The notes below the pieces were generated by a model. The model did no database searches and was not told where the DNA came from. It saw only the letters and a list, made by a program, of their open reading frames with translations. The position numbers were made by a program, and so were the translations under genes. Below are positions 44,959-53,600 of a DNA stretch of 64,000 nucleotides, one piece after another; the stretch's first letter is position 1, and each line of letters begins with the position of its first letter. This DNA comes from Alteromonas sp. KUL106 (GTDB taxonomy: Bacteria; Pseudomonadota; Gammaproteobacteria; Enterobacterales; Alteromonadaceae): assembly GCF_009811415.1 (NCBI RefSeq), contig NZ_BLIG01000015.1, forward strand, positions 62,001 to 126,000, given 5' to 3'.

Positions 44959-44974
44959 TTATACTTTAGTATAA
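44959..44974. promoter_or_regulatory. Palindromic operator between the rhodanese and ArsR genes
   Basis: TTATAC-TTTA-GTATAA is a perfect six-base dyad, AT-rich as ArsR-family operators usually are. It is 46 bases before the ArsR ATG and about 135 bases before the rhodanese start. It probably lets the ArsR protein control both divergent genes. Confidence 0.6.
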
Positions 44975-45019
44975 TAAACGAGTATTTTAGTGCGGTTATT
45001 TTATAGATAGAGAGTGCTT

Positions 45020-45331
45020 ATGTCCGAGGATATGGTAATAGGTTCAAAAAACATGATGGAACATGCAGCAGAAGCTGAGATTTTTCTTAAACAATTTGCA
45101 AACAAAACACGTTTAATGGTGCTTTGTTCGTTGTTAGAAGAAGAAAAGTCGGTCACTGAACTTCTTGACGTGGTCGATGTATCTCAACCTGTGATATCAC
45201 AGCATCTTGCCTTATTGCGAGAGGCGAAAATGGTGGCGACACGCAGAGATGGACAAACGATTTATTATCGTTTGGCGGATGAGCGGGTTAAGCGCTTAAT
45301 TGGATTAATGTACGAGTTTTTCTGCGAATAA
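45020..45331 (+). CDS. ArsR-family regulator of the persulfide-sensing BigR/SqrR type
   Basis: The 103-residue protein is a winged helix-turn-helix: FANKTRLMVLCSLLEEEKSV, then DVSQPVISQHLALLREA (recognition helix) and TIYYRLAD in the wing. Cys36 (VLCSL) and Cys102 (FFCE at the C-terminus) are 66 residues apart, the same spacing as Cys42/Cys108 of BigR and Cys41/Cys107 of SqrR. Those pairs form a di- or tetrasulfide with sulfane sulfur and release DNA. The ATG at 45020 is preceded by GAGAG; a GTG at 45014 would add two residues. The divergent rhodanese gene supports a sulfide/persulfide role. Confidence 0.88.
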   Translation: MSEDMVIGSKNMMEHAAEAEIFLKQFANKTRLMVLCSLLEEEKSVTELLDVVDVSQPVISQHLALLREAKMVATRRDGQTIYYRLADERVKRLIGLMYEFFCE

Positions 45332-45360
45332 CGTAATCGTTCTTTCAAGAAAAGAAATGA

Positions 45361-45387
45361 CAATGTCCGTCTTAGAAACGGACATTG
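45361..45387. terminator. Hairpin between the ArsR gene and the PRC-barrel gene
   Basis: CAATGTCCGT/ACGGACATTG is a perfect ten-base stem with a seven-base loop, lying between two converging genes. Neither flank has a long T-run, but the minus-strand side (TCATTTCTTTTC) is T-rich, so it mainly ends the PRC-barrel transcript. Confidence 0.65.
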
Positions 45388-45411
45388 CAAAAGTAAAAAA
45401 GTAGCGTTGTT

Positions 45412-46158
45412 TTATATATCGCTGTTTAGCGTTTCGCACAATGCTGAGATGTAGCCTTCGTCTGAGATTTTGTCATTGTCAACTTCAGGGCGATTCATCA
45501 GTTCTTCTTCACTCAAACTCACACTGACATGATGTGAGGCCCAGTCGATGTTTTTGATGTCGCTAGGCAATAGTGCAAGGTGCTTTCCGCCTGGTAGCCA
45601 GTTATTCGTATCAACAACCAGCATTACGATTTTCCAACTGCGGGAATCAATGATGAAATTACTAATGTGGCCTACGTTATCCGATGTTGTCGCTACTTCA
45701 TATCCGCCAACTTCTCCCACCGCTCGCAAGTGATTTGACGTTTTTTGGGGGTGAACAGTTTCAGACTCCTCAACCTGCTGCAGTTCAACTAACTCATCCG
45801 GGTGAGCAAATTCGCCCCACGCTCCTGGACCTATCCAATAGTAACCATAGCCAAAATATTTAAAGAGATTTTCTTCGTACTCGCGAGATACTGGTTTGTG
45901 TTCGTCAATGGAAGGGCTATTTTTGAGTGTATCAACTGTCATATTGATATGAACGGTTTTGTCCTCACGGTCAAGTTGCGTTACCGAAATGGGTGATATT
46001 ACTACTTTTCGGCTAAGCGGGAGCCACGTATTTGTGTCTGCCACAAGATAGCGAACAGTGAAGGTTTCATCATCAAAAAGGATGTCGCGAATGCCACCCA
46101 CCTTGTCATCAAGTGCATGGATCGAAAAGTGAGTAAGCTGTTTCGAACTAATAACCAT
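45412..46158 (-). CDS. Protein with two PRC-barrel domains
   Basis: The 248-residue soluble protein holds two PRC-barrel-like units. The first is at about residues 5-75 (DDKVGGIRDILFDDETF, YLVADTNTWLPLSRKVVI). The second is at about 140-215 (TSDNVGHISNFIIDSRSW, MLVVDTNNWLPGGKHLALL). The repeated VADTN/VVDTNNWLP motif shows internal duplication. PRC-barrel proteins are often stress-linked scaffolds; no partner is known. GGAGGCG precedes the start codon. It has no sigma-54-type promoter, unlike the other stress-type genes in the window. Confidence 0.85.
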   Translation of the reverse strand: MVISSKQLTHFSIHALDDKVGGIRDILFDDETFTVRYLVADTNTWLPLSRKVVISPISVTQLDREDKTVHINMTVDTLKNSPSIDEHKPVSREYEENLFKYFGYGYYWIGPGAWGEFAHPDELVELQQVEESETVHPQKTSNHLRAVGEVGGYEVATTSDNVGHISNFIIDSRSWKIVMLVVDTNNWLPGGKHLALLPSDIKNIDWASHHVSVSLSEEELMNRPEVDNDKISDEGYISALCETLNSDI

Positions 46159-46305
46159 CGTTGCGCCTCCTTTGCTTAGGCTGGTTTTTCAGAGCAATGT
46201 ATATAAACAAAAATATATTGTTCCGCTATAGTCTAAGTGTAGACATTCCCTAGCGTTTCTCAATTTTGTTCTCATCATTGCTTGATTGAGATCATTTCAC
46301 GTTCA

Positions 46306-46333
46306 AAACAAAAAAGCTCGCCAAGGCGAGCTT
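46306..46333 (-). terminator. Rho-independent terminator after maoP
   Basis: On the minus strand AAGCTCGCC/GGCGAGCTT with a two-base loop is followed by TTTTTTGTTTTG. It lies 19 bases past the maoP stop. Confidence 0.85.
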
Positions 46334-46351
46334 CTTCTTCAATCTTAATTC

Positions 46352-46708
46352 CTAAGCGACGTCGAATTCGTCGTCAGAGTAGTCTTCATCGTAATCAGAC
46401 TGGTTACTTGCACTACTGTGCAATGTGTAAAAATGTTTTTTACCTCTCGCCAGCTTGACATATTTTGCCCACGCCTTTTCAAGGTTATTGCTTGCTTCAA
46501 CCTTACCGTTAACAAAGTCAACAAATTGCGCTTCGTCGTCACTTTCTGGCTTAAGTTCGCCACTTTCTAGTCCTAGCAGAGTTTTACCGTACGTGGTGAG
46601 AAGATCTGCTTCAGCAATGCTGAAATCACCGGACTTACGAAATCCATAAGGAAACTTCAAACGGTCAATATAAGGTTTTGCTGATGGTCGAATAGCTAAA
46701 CTTTTCAT
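46352..46708 (-). CDS. maoP: MaoP (DUF413, macrodomain Ori protein)
   Basis: The 118-residue protein matches the DUF413 family: RLKFPYGFRKSGDFSIAEAD, then TLLGLESGELKPESDDEAQF and AWAKYVKLARGKKHFYTL. In E. coli MaoP helps constrain long-range DNA contacts of the Ori macrodomain. In E. coli the gene is divergent from hdfR, and here a HdfR-like gene also lies upstream, divergently, beyond one small gene. This conserved pairing supports the call. An acidic tail of about 18 residues ends the protein. Confidence 0.88.
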   Translation of the reverse strand: MKSLAIRPSAKPYIDRLKFPYGFRKSGDFSIAEADLLTTYGKTLLGLESGELKPESDDEAQFVDFVNGKVEASNNLEKAWAKYVKLARGKKHFYTLHSSASNQSDYDEDYSDDEFDVA

Positions 46709-47105
46709 AATGTACCCAACGTATTGTTTTGTTCAGCGCACTTTTATGACAATTAAAAAGCAAGATAAAACAAAAGTTTTTTTTCTTATCAACAAAAAAT
46801 TTTTTATGGAGAGTAAATGTTAGAATAATGTGCAAATTGTTTAATATTTGTACGGATTGTGCTCGATGCCGAGACAATGCTTTATTTTCATAAGATATTG
46901 ATAATTAATAATATATATTGTTTATTTCTTGTCTTTTAAATACGCTAAAGCCGTTTTTTTCAATGAAAATTCCTGCTTCCCTCGAATTTTATGAAACGAC
47001 ACCATCTCGCCATCAAAAATTCTTATCGCTACGATGATTAATTTTCGTTTTTAATTTTTACGCTTACGTTAATAATTAAGGTGTGTTAACAACTTAGAGA
47101 AAGCA
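46709..47105. other. AT-rich intergenic region between maoP and the small basic gene
   Basis: The stretch is strongly AT-rich with several A- and T-tracts and no convincing frame. It should contain the maoP promoter (minus) and that of the 55-residue gene (plus). In E. coli the maoS site lies near maoP; I could not identify a counterpart by eye. Confidence 0.4.
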
Positions 47106-47273
47106 ATGAGCAAAGACTATCGTTACCAGCGTGAAGAATGGGACTCGGTAGAAGACGAAGGTTCTTACGCAAAAAAAACTAACGCAAAGCGTCAAAGCAG
47201 CGTAAAAGTTAAACAAAAGCGTGACCTACAACGTCGTGATAAACAGCGTCGCCTGCACCAAGAAGAATATTAA
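47106..47273 (+). CDS. Small, highly basic protein of unknown function
   Basis: The 55-residue protein starts MSKDYRYQREEWDSVEDEG. It turns strongly basic after residue 22 (KKTNAKRQSSVKVKQKRD, then LQRRDKQRRLHQEEY), with about twenty Lys and Arg residues. AGAGAAAGC precedes the ATG and a hairpin follows the stop, so it looks like a real gene. I do not recognise a family. The composition suggests a nucleic-acid- or ribosome-associated protein. Confidence 0.7.
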   Translation: MSKDYRYQREEWDSVEDEGSYAKKTNAKRQSSVKVKQKRDLQRRDKQRRLHQEEY

Positions 47274-47299
47274 TTCAACACGTTGGTGAAAATTTGATT

Positions 47300-47335
47300 A
47301 AGCGTACCGTTTTCAGCGGTGCGCTTCTGTGCTTT
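47300..47335 (+). terminator. Probable terminator after the small basic gene
   Basis: AAGCGTACCG/CGGTGCGCTT (one G-T pair) with a seven-base loop is followed by a broken T-run, CTGTGCTTTTG. It lies 26 bases past the stop codon. Confidence 0.65.
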
Positions 47336-47399
47336 TGTGTTTACTTGCCGTATTATCTGTGTCAATTTAGACATACTTTGATTCGGTTGTACAACAAGC

Positions 47400-48230
47400 A
47401 TGGATATACGCTTCCTTACCACCTTTATAGAGGTGGCCAAAACCCGCCATTTTGGTAAAGCCGCAGAAAATCTTTACCTAACACAGTCTGCTGTCAGTGC
47501 ACGTATAAAGCTGCTTGAAGAATACTTCCATACTACGCTTTTCATAAGGCAGAGAAACAGTATTCAACTGACTCAATCCGGCGATAAGTTGCTGCCTTAC
47601 GCTAAACAACTATGCGAAACCCTCAATGAAGCGAAACAAGAACTCCAGATTCAGTCGTCTGAATACGTAGTTTGTGGCGCAACGCAACTAGCCAGTGAGC
47701 TCGTATTGCCACAGGTGTTAAGCCATTTGCACCATGCGTTTCCTGATTGGTCGGTTAAGGCAGAAGTACTGACGCTCGATACCCTGTCTCGTCAAATGCA
47801 CGAAAGGGTTACCGATTTGTCTTTTTCTACTGAACCGTTAAAGTCTGAAGAAGTAAATAGCACAGTGTTGTTTGAGCATGAACTTGCTTTATATCGAATA
47901 GGAGAGGGAGCTGAGGCTATCGATGCCGCTGACTTTGTCGCTATCGATTGGGGATCAAAAGCGAGAGATTGGCTACTTACCGCTTACCCTCAATTGCGCG
48001 ATGCTAAGTTAAGAACTAACTCCCTGAGCTTGGCGCTAAACAATTTACAAAGCGAGGGCGGTGTTGCTGTTCTACCTACTAATGTGAAAAGTCAGTTACC
48101 TGAGAATATAAAGGTGACAAAAATTGAAGCATTAGAGAATGTGCCATTGAGAGTATACGTACACAGTATGAAACAAGTAAGGCGTGTAGGCTTATCAGAT
48201 ATTATAGATAGTGTATCTGCGGCGTACTGA
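47400..48230 (+). CDS. hdfR: HdfR-like LysR-family regulator
   Basis: The 276-residue protein has the HdfR-type DNA-binding domain: MDIRFLTTFIEVAKTRHFG, then KAAENLYLTQSAVSARIKLL and FIRQRNSIQLTQSGDKLLPY. These agree closely with E. coli HdfR (279 residues), a regulator of the flagellar master operon and other genes. The shorter effector domain covers about residues 90-270. Its position near maoP repeats the E. coli arrangement. Confidence 0.86.
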   Translation: MDIRFLTTFIEVAKTRHFGKAAENLYLTQSAVSARIKLLEEYFHTTLFIRQRNSIQLTQSGDKLLPYAKQLCETLNEAKQELQIQSSEYVVCGATQLASELVLPQVLSHLHHAFPDWSVKAEVLTLDTLSRQMHERVTDLSFSTEPLKSEEVNSTVLFEHELALYRIGEGAEAIDAADFVAIDWGSKARDWLLTAYPQLRDAKLRTNSLSLALNNLQSEGGVAVLPTNVKSQLPENIKVTKIEALENVPLRVYVHSMKQVRRVGLSDIIDSVSAAY

Positions 48231-48299
48231 TAGTTACTAGGTCAATCATTTCGCGTACGTGAAGTATTGCGAATGCCAGAAGTTAAAAATGAGAGCTTT

Positions 48300-48650
48300 A
48301 TGTCAAATATACATCCACTATTAGAAAAAAACGCAGCGCAGCGCTTAGACGCCAGCTTGGCAATAATCAAAGCTGAGCAAAGGTTGTTCATTCTTAAAGA
48401 TGAGCATGGATGCGTTATGCTTACGACGGATGAAGAAGACGGGGTACCGATTTGGCCTGAATCTGAGCTTGCACTTTTATGGGCAACTGAAGACTGGTCA
48501 CATTGTGAAGCAATGGAATTATCCATACAAGAATTCTTAACGAAATGGGTGCCAGGGATGACGCAAGATGAGCTCATGGTTATCGTGTGCCCCGTGCCTG
48601 CTGAAGAAGGTGAGGTGATCACTCCTGAAGAGTTTGCGGAGTATTTATAA
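48300..48650 (+). CDS. DUF2750-family protein
   Basis: The 116-residue soluble protein has the DUF2750 pattern. KAEQRLFILKDEHGCVMLTT is followed by PIWPESELALLWATEDWSH and LSIQEFLTKWVPGMTQDEL, with a final VVICP-like strand before an acidic end. The function is unknown; relatives are often near immunity-like or stress genes. The ATG at 48300 has GAGAG upstream. In-frame TTG (48267) and ATG (48273) starts further upstream are possible. It follows hdfR by 69 bases. Confidence 0.8.
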   Translation: MSNIHPLLEKNAAQRLDASLAIIKAEQRLFILKDEHGCVMLTTDEEDGVPIWPESELALLWATEDWSHCEAMELSIQEFLTKWVPGMTQDELMVIVCPVPAEEGEVITPEEFAEYL

Positions 48651-48713
48651 GCTTTGATCTCAGTGGCTGTTGTGTCGGTAAATAATGAGTATATTGATTG
48701 ATCAGGAGACGCA

Positions 48714-48947
48714 ATGTTTACCGAGCAACCCACAATGAATAGTTTATTTAGTCAACTTGGTTTAAGAAGTTCTGATAAAGAAATTGCCGAGTTTATTGAA
48801 ACACACCGAGGATTAAATAAGCGGCAACATCTTCACGACGCGCCATATTGGAACGAAAGTCAATCGGCATTTTTAAAAGATGCGATTGTTGAGGATGCTG
48901 CTTGGGCTGAAGTCATAGATCAGCTCAACGCGGAATTACACGGGTAG
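48714..48947 (+). CDS. DUF2789-family protein
   Basis: The 77-residue protein matches DUF2789: TMNSLFSQLGLRSSDKEI, then HLHDAPYWNESQSAFLKDA and EDAAWAEVIDQLNAEL. It is small, helical and cytoplasmic, with no known function. A GGAGACGC sequence precedes the ATG. Confidence 0.85.
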   Translation: MFTEQPTMNSLFSQLGLRSSDKEIAEFIETHRGLNKRQHLHDAPYWNESQSAFLKDAIVEDAAWAEVIDQLNAELHG

Positions 48948-49013
48948 GTGTGGATAAAGTATTTGTAGTTTCCCTCACTGGATAGATAAGTTTTAACTAA
49001 AGGTAGTATCAAT

Positions 49014-50399
49014 TTGTTGCAACCGACGGCTGACGATTTGTGGTTTGTTCCTCTAGGTGGAACGGGAGAGATTGGGATGAATCTCAATCTCTATGGCCAC
49101 AATGGACAGTGGCTGATGGTCGATTGTGGCGTGTCATTTGACGAACCTTTGATACCGAGTTACAAGCGCGAAACCAGTAGTATAGAAAATGGCGGAGCAG
49201 GGGCGACACACCGGGTTGTTGCGCCCGATCCTTCTTTTATAGCAAGCCAGAAAGATGTGCTAGCAGGTATTGTCCTAACGCATGCCCATGAAGATCATAT
49301 AGGTGCCATACCCTATTTGTGGGAAAGATTTCAAAAACCCGTCTTTACCACGTCGTTTACCGCTGAGGTACTTCGCCGAAAGCTTGCTAAAAGTAAGCTC
49401 GCAAACCGAATCCCTATTGTTGAAGTTGATCCAGGCGATACTCGTCAAATTGGGCCTTTTTCTGTCAACTGGCTTGCGATTACGCATTCATTGCCTGAGC
49501 CTTTCGCCTTGAAAATTTCCACCCCGGTGGGAACAGTGCTACATACCGCTGATTGGAAAATTGATGCCAACCCCATAACCGGCTTACCATTTGATGCAAA
49601 TCTTTACAAACAGTTGGGGAAAGAGGACATTCTTGCTTTGGTCGGTGATTCTACCAACGCACCAAAACCAGGCTTTTCCATATCAGAACGAAATTGTTAC
49701 GACGGATTACTCAGTACAATTGCGCCCCTTAAAGGTAGAGTGATTGTTGGGTGTTTCGGAAGCAATATCGCTCGCCTTATTTCATTAGCCAAAGTAGCCA
49801 AGAAAACCAAGCGCTACATGGGGTTATATGGCCGGTCTCTAATGAATATGTATGGTATCGCAAAGCATCAAGGAATTTGGCCTGATGACTTACCGGTTGC
49901 TGACGCCCAGCACCTTGGCTATTTGCCGCCTCATGAAGTGCTTGCGGTTGCTACTGGTAGCCAGGGTGAGAAAAACACTGCACTTGCCCGGTTAGCGAAG
50001 GATAATCATCCTCACCTCCAAATAGACAAGGGAGATACGGTGTTGTTTTCTTCCATTGTAATCCCAGGCAATGAGAAAAGCGTTGAGCGACTAACGAAAT
50101 CGCTTGTTGCTAAGGGGGTTGCCGTCATCCACAGTGAAGACAGTACGTTACCTATCCACGCAAGTGGTCATCCATGTCAGGAAGAGCTTAAGCTCATGTA
50201 TCATTGGGTAAAACCAAAAATTTCTATTCCCGTACACGGTGAACATCTGCATCTCACCGCTCATGCTAACATTGCTAAAGAAACAGGTGTTACCAAACAC
50301 TATGTGGGCCAAAATGGCGATTTATACAGGTTGGCCCCTCAGCCAAGTATCAGACGTCAAGTTGTCCCAGTAGGCCGCATTCCTGTGCAACAAGATTAA
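49014..50399 (+). CDS. RNase J-like metallo-beta-lactamase/beta-CASP nuclease
   Basis: The 461-residue protein starts with the RNase J signature FVPLGGTGEIGMNLNLY. It carries the zinc-binding THAHEDHIGAIPYLW motif, a later LHTADWKID and GDSTNA. The beta-CASP part contains GCFGSNIARL, the ATGSQGEKNTAL segment and the closing IPVHGEHLHL. RNase J enzymes process RNA by 5'-exo- and endonuclease action. At 461 residues it lacks the C-terminal domain of the Gram-positive enzymes (about 555). The TTG start at 49014 is preceded by AAAGGTAG. It may supplement RNase E in this organism. Confidence 0.88.
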   Translation: MLQPTADDLWFVPLGGTGEIGMNLNLYGHNGQWLMVDCGVSFDEPLIPSYKRETSSIENGGAGATHRVVAPDPSFIASQKDVLAGIVLTHAHEDHIGAIPYLWERFQKPVFTTSFTAEVLRRKLAKSKLANRIPIVEVDPGDTRQIGPFSVNWLAITHSLPEPFALKISTPVGTVLHTADWKIDANPITGLPFDANLYKQLGKEDILALVGDSTNAPKPGFSISERNCYDGLLSTIAPLKGRVIVGCFGSNIARLISLAKVAKKTKRYMGLYGRSLMNMYGIAKHQGIWPDDLPVADAQHLGYLPPHEVLAVATGSQGEKNTALARLAKDNHPHLQIDKGDTVLFSSIVIPGNEKSVERLTKSLVAKGVAVIHSEDSTLPIHASGHPCQEELKLMYHWVKPKISIPVHGEHLHLTAHANIAKETGVTKHYVGQNGDLYRLAPQPSIRRQVVPVGRIPVQQD

Positions 50400-50603
50400 C
50401 CGGCTACCTCCTAGATGACGAATGAATGGGTCGGTGAGGGGGAAGCGGTTATTTTAACACAGCAATCTAAATGTTCTTTTTAATCAAAGTGATGCCTTCA
50501 TATTTATTGGTTGTCAAAACCTGCTCATCGGCGCTGCACATGCTCGAAACATTCTGTTACACTGGGGTTAATAATAATAAATCTTACCGAACGACTCTAT
50601 TCA

Positions 50604-53600
50604 ATGCGAAGTTTCATTTATCTGTTTCTGTTTCTTTTTGTTGTGGGATGGCAGGCGGTGGCGTCACCACGATTACCCAACCCCGTTTTTCAATCGCTTT
50701 CGACAAAAAACGGCTTGCCCCAAGATATCGTAAATGACATCGCTATCAATGAAGATGGGTTTGTATGGATTGCCACCGAGGGTGGCTTGGTTCGCTGGGA
50801 TGGAGTACGAACTAAACGGATAGCGGGACCTAGCAACACGATTGTTGACGCCTCAATCTATAAGCTCGCATTACAGGGAGAAGAGGCGCTTTGGTTTAGT
50901 GTTTATGGTCAAGGCGTTTTTTACTTAGATCTCGCCACGCAAGCTATCGAACAGATCGAGCCTACTTATTACCGAGATGTAAAGGGCTTCGTTCAGCATG
51001 CAGAAACGTTTCATTGGCAAAGCAATAATCAACTCATTATCGCACTCGCTGAAGAAGTGCAGCGATTCAATACGCAGACTAAAACCCTCGAAAAACTCAT
51101 TCGCCTTCCCGAATCATTTTTAGACGATAATAATAGCATTCGTGCTGCGATCACTGTAGACGATATACTGCTTGTTGCTACGACATCAGGTGTGTACACC
51201 AAAGATGTCAATAATCCATCCCAACCTCTCAACGTACTGAACTATCTAGGAAATATACCGGCAAATCTCGATAATAAGAACGCCAAGTTTTTAATGGTAG
51301 ATGACCGAGAAAGAGTTTGGATTTCAACCGTGCAGGGCGTTTTTGTTGCGAATAAAAAAGATTTCTTGGAACAAGTACAGGGTAAGAGAGAAAATGCTTT
51401 TATCCAGGCTGTGTCTGACAGAAATGTGTGGACCATGGTTCAGCACAAAACCGATGGGTTTTGGATGGGCACAAATAAAGGTCTTTATGAATTAAATAAA
51501 ACAGCCAGCGGATGGCAGTACGAACATATTTTAGAGCCACACAATGGTTCTACCGAGATATCAAACAAAAAGATATCAGCTATCGCGAAAGACGAGTCTG
51601 GTAACCTCTGGTTAAGTTCCGTTTACGCTGGAGCGCTTTACTTCGGAACAAAAAGCGCAGATATTTTTGCGATACAAAATACGCGAACCGGAAGTGGAGA
51701 TACACTCACTAGTCACGTGATCTGGGCGCTTGGAGAAACACAGCCCAATGAACTCTGGTTAGGGACGGAAAATGGGCTAAATCGTTATAATCTGACGACC
51801 AAAACGTTTAACAAATACCTCTTTTCAGAATCTGAGCTTGCTTCGATGGGCGATGGCGCCATCAACCGCATCATTCCGCTGAACGATGGAAATCTCTTAA
51901 TTGAAACCTACAATGGTATTCGTCTTTTCGACCCCGTAACCGGCGAGTCGAAAAGACCGGACATTGTAAGTGGTGAGGATCCGACTATTTTTGATGCCTA
52001 CGCGCCGGGTGCAACGCTAGCGAGTGATGGCAATTTATACTTTATTGGTAGTGCAAACTTTTTAAAGTATGACGTCGAACAAAAGCGTATTTCTTCTTTA
52101 AAGCTTGACCCCAGAGTGTTTGATATCAACTTTTCTTTCGGTTTTTTAGGGGAATCTTCCTATCATGGCAATAGACTGTTTCTTGCCACCGAAGGGGGCC
52201 TTTGGTTAATTGATCCTAAAACGTCTCGGCATGAACTTGTCCATCGGTTTTCAGAGCTCCAGCGCGCCAGAGACCGCTCAATAAGTTCGTGGGTAATCGA
52301 TGATACTGGCGTCTTATGGCTTGCTTATAGCGGCGTAGGACTTATCGGCGTAGATTCAGACACCTTTGAACCACTCTACAACTTGAACGACACCAATATC
52401 TTACTTTCCAATATTGTCTATGGGCTTCAAAAAGACGAGTCCGGAAAAATATGGTTTAGTTCTCACAAAGGGCTGCACAGATACGATCCCGCAACCGGTC
52501 AAATAAAAAACTACATTTACGGACGTGAACTGAGCGTGTCTGAATTCAATCAAGGAGCGTCTCTTAAATTACATGACGGTAGGCTTGTCTACGGCTCAAC
52601 GAGTGGAGCAGTGGTATTTTCACCGTTGCAGTTAGAAAATCTAGAAACGGGAAAAGGCTTACTGAGTAAGCAAACGGCAATCACCGAAGTGTCGGTAGAT
52701 AACAGAGTTCTCAATCAACCGCTTAAAAATCTAAACGAACATCATTTCGACCTAGACTATGAAGACTATGGGTTAACGTTCCATTTTTCCGCACTTACCA
52801 TGTCTGGTGTTGGAAAGGTGAAATACTATTACAAGTTACTTAAAGGAGATCGCACTGTAACAGAAGGAATTACGGAAGACGCAAAAATTACCATAACTAA
52901 CATAGAGCCTGGCGACTACGTGTTCTCTGTCGTTCCTACACCTGGAAGCTTTGACTTTAACGTCATTCCAGCGGAAGTAACCCTTTCCATGCCCTACGCA
53001 CCACTTCGCTCTCCGCTTGCTTACACGATATATGCATCCCTCGTCGTGGGTCTATTTGTCGCTTATTTGTTTTCGCGCCAGCGTCAGTTAATCAGGTTGC
53101 AAAAGGCCCAGCAACAGGTGACCTTGTTTAGTGACGCATTTAGACAAACCCGCGATTGGGTTTTAATTTTCGATAAAGACAAGCGCCTCGTAGCAGCGAA
53201 TCCTGCTTTTGAACAAGTATTTGGCTTTAACAGTAAGGAGCCCTTACCCAAACAGTTAGCCAAACTTTATTTGCGTTACCCTAATTTAAACAGGCATCTT
53301 TCTGGAAAATTGCCTGAGATGCAAGGCGGCGATTTTTGGAAAGATGAAGCCGCAATCGATGGAGCTGACGGAAAAAGCTACGATGTTCTGATTGATATTA
53401 CAGCGGTGAGCGGTGAGACCAATGAGGCAGATCACTACCTCATTGTTATTTCGGACATCACTGAACAAAAAAATGCTGAACGCAAGCTCTTAAAAATTGC
53501 GACCTACGACAGTTTGACGGGTTTAGTGAACAGACCGCTGCTGCTAGATAGGCTTGAACACGCCATTGGCTTGGCGCGTCACAATGCGCATCGTGTTGCG

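Noticed and set aside
45412..46300. Sigma-54 promoter in front of the PRC-barrel gene
   Set aside because: No GG-N10-GC pair with acceptable flanks was found upstream, although the gene is of the same stress type as the others.
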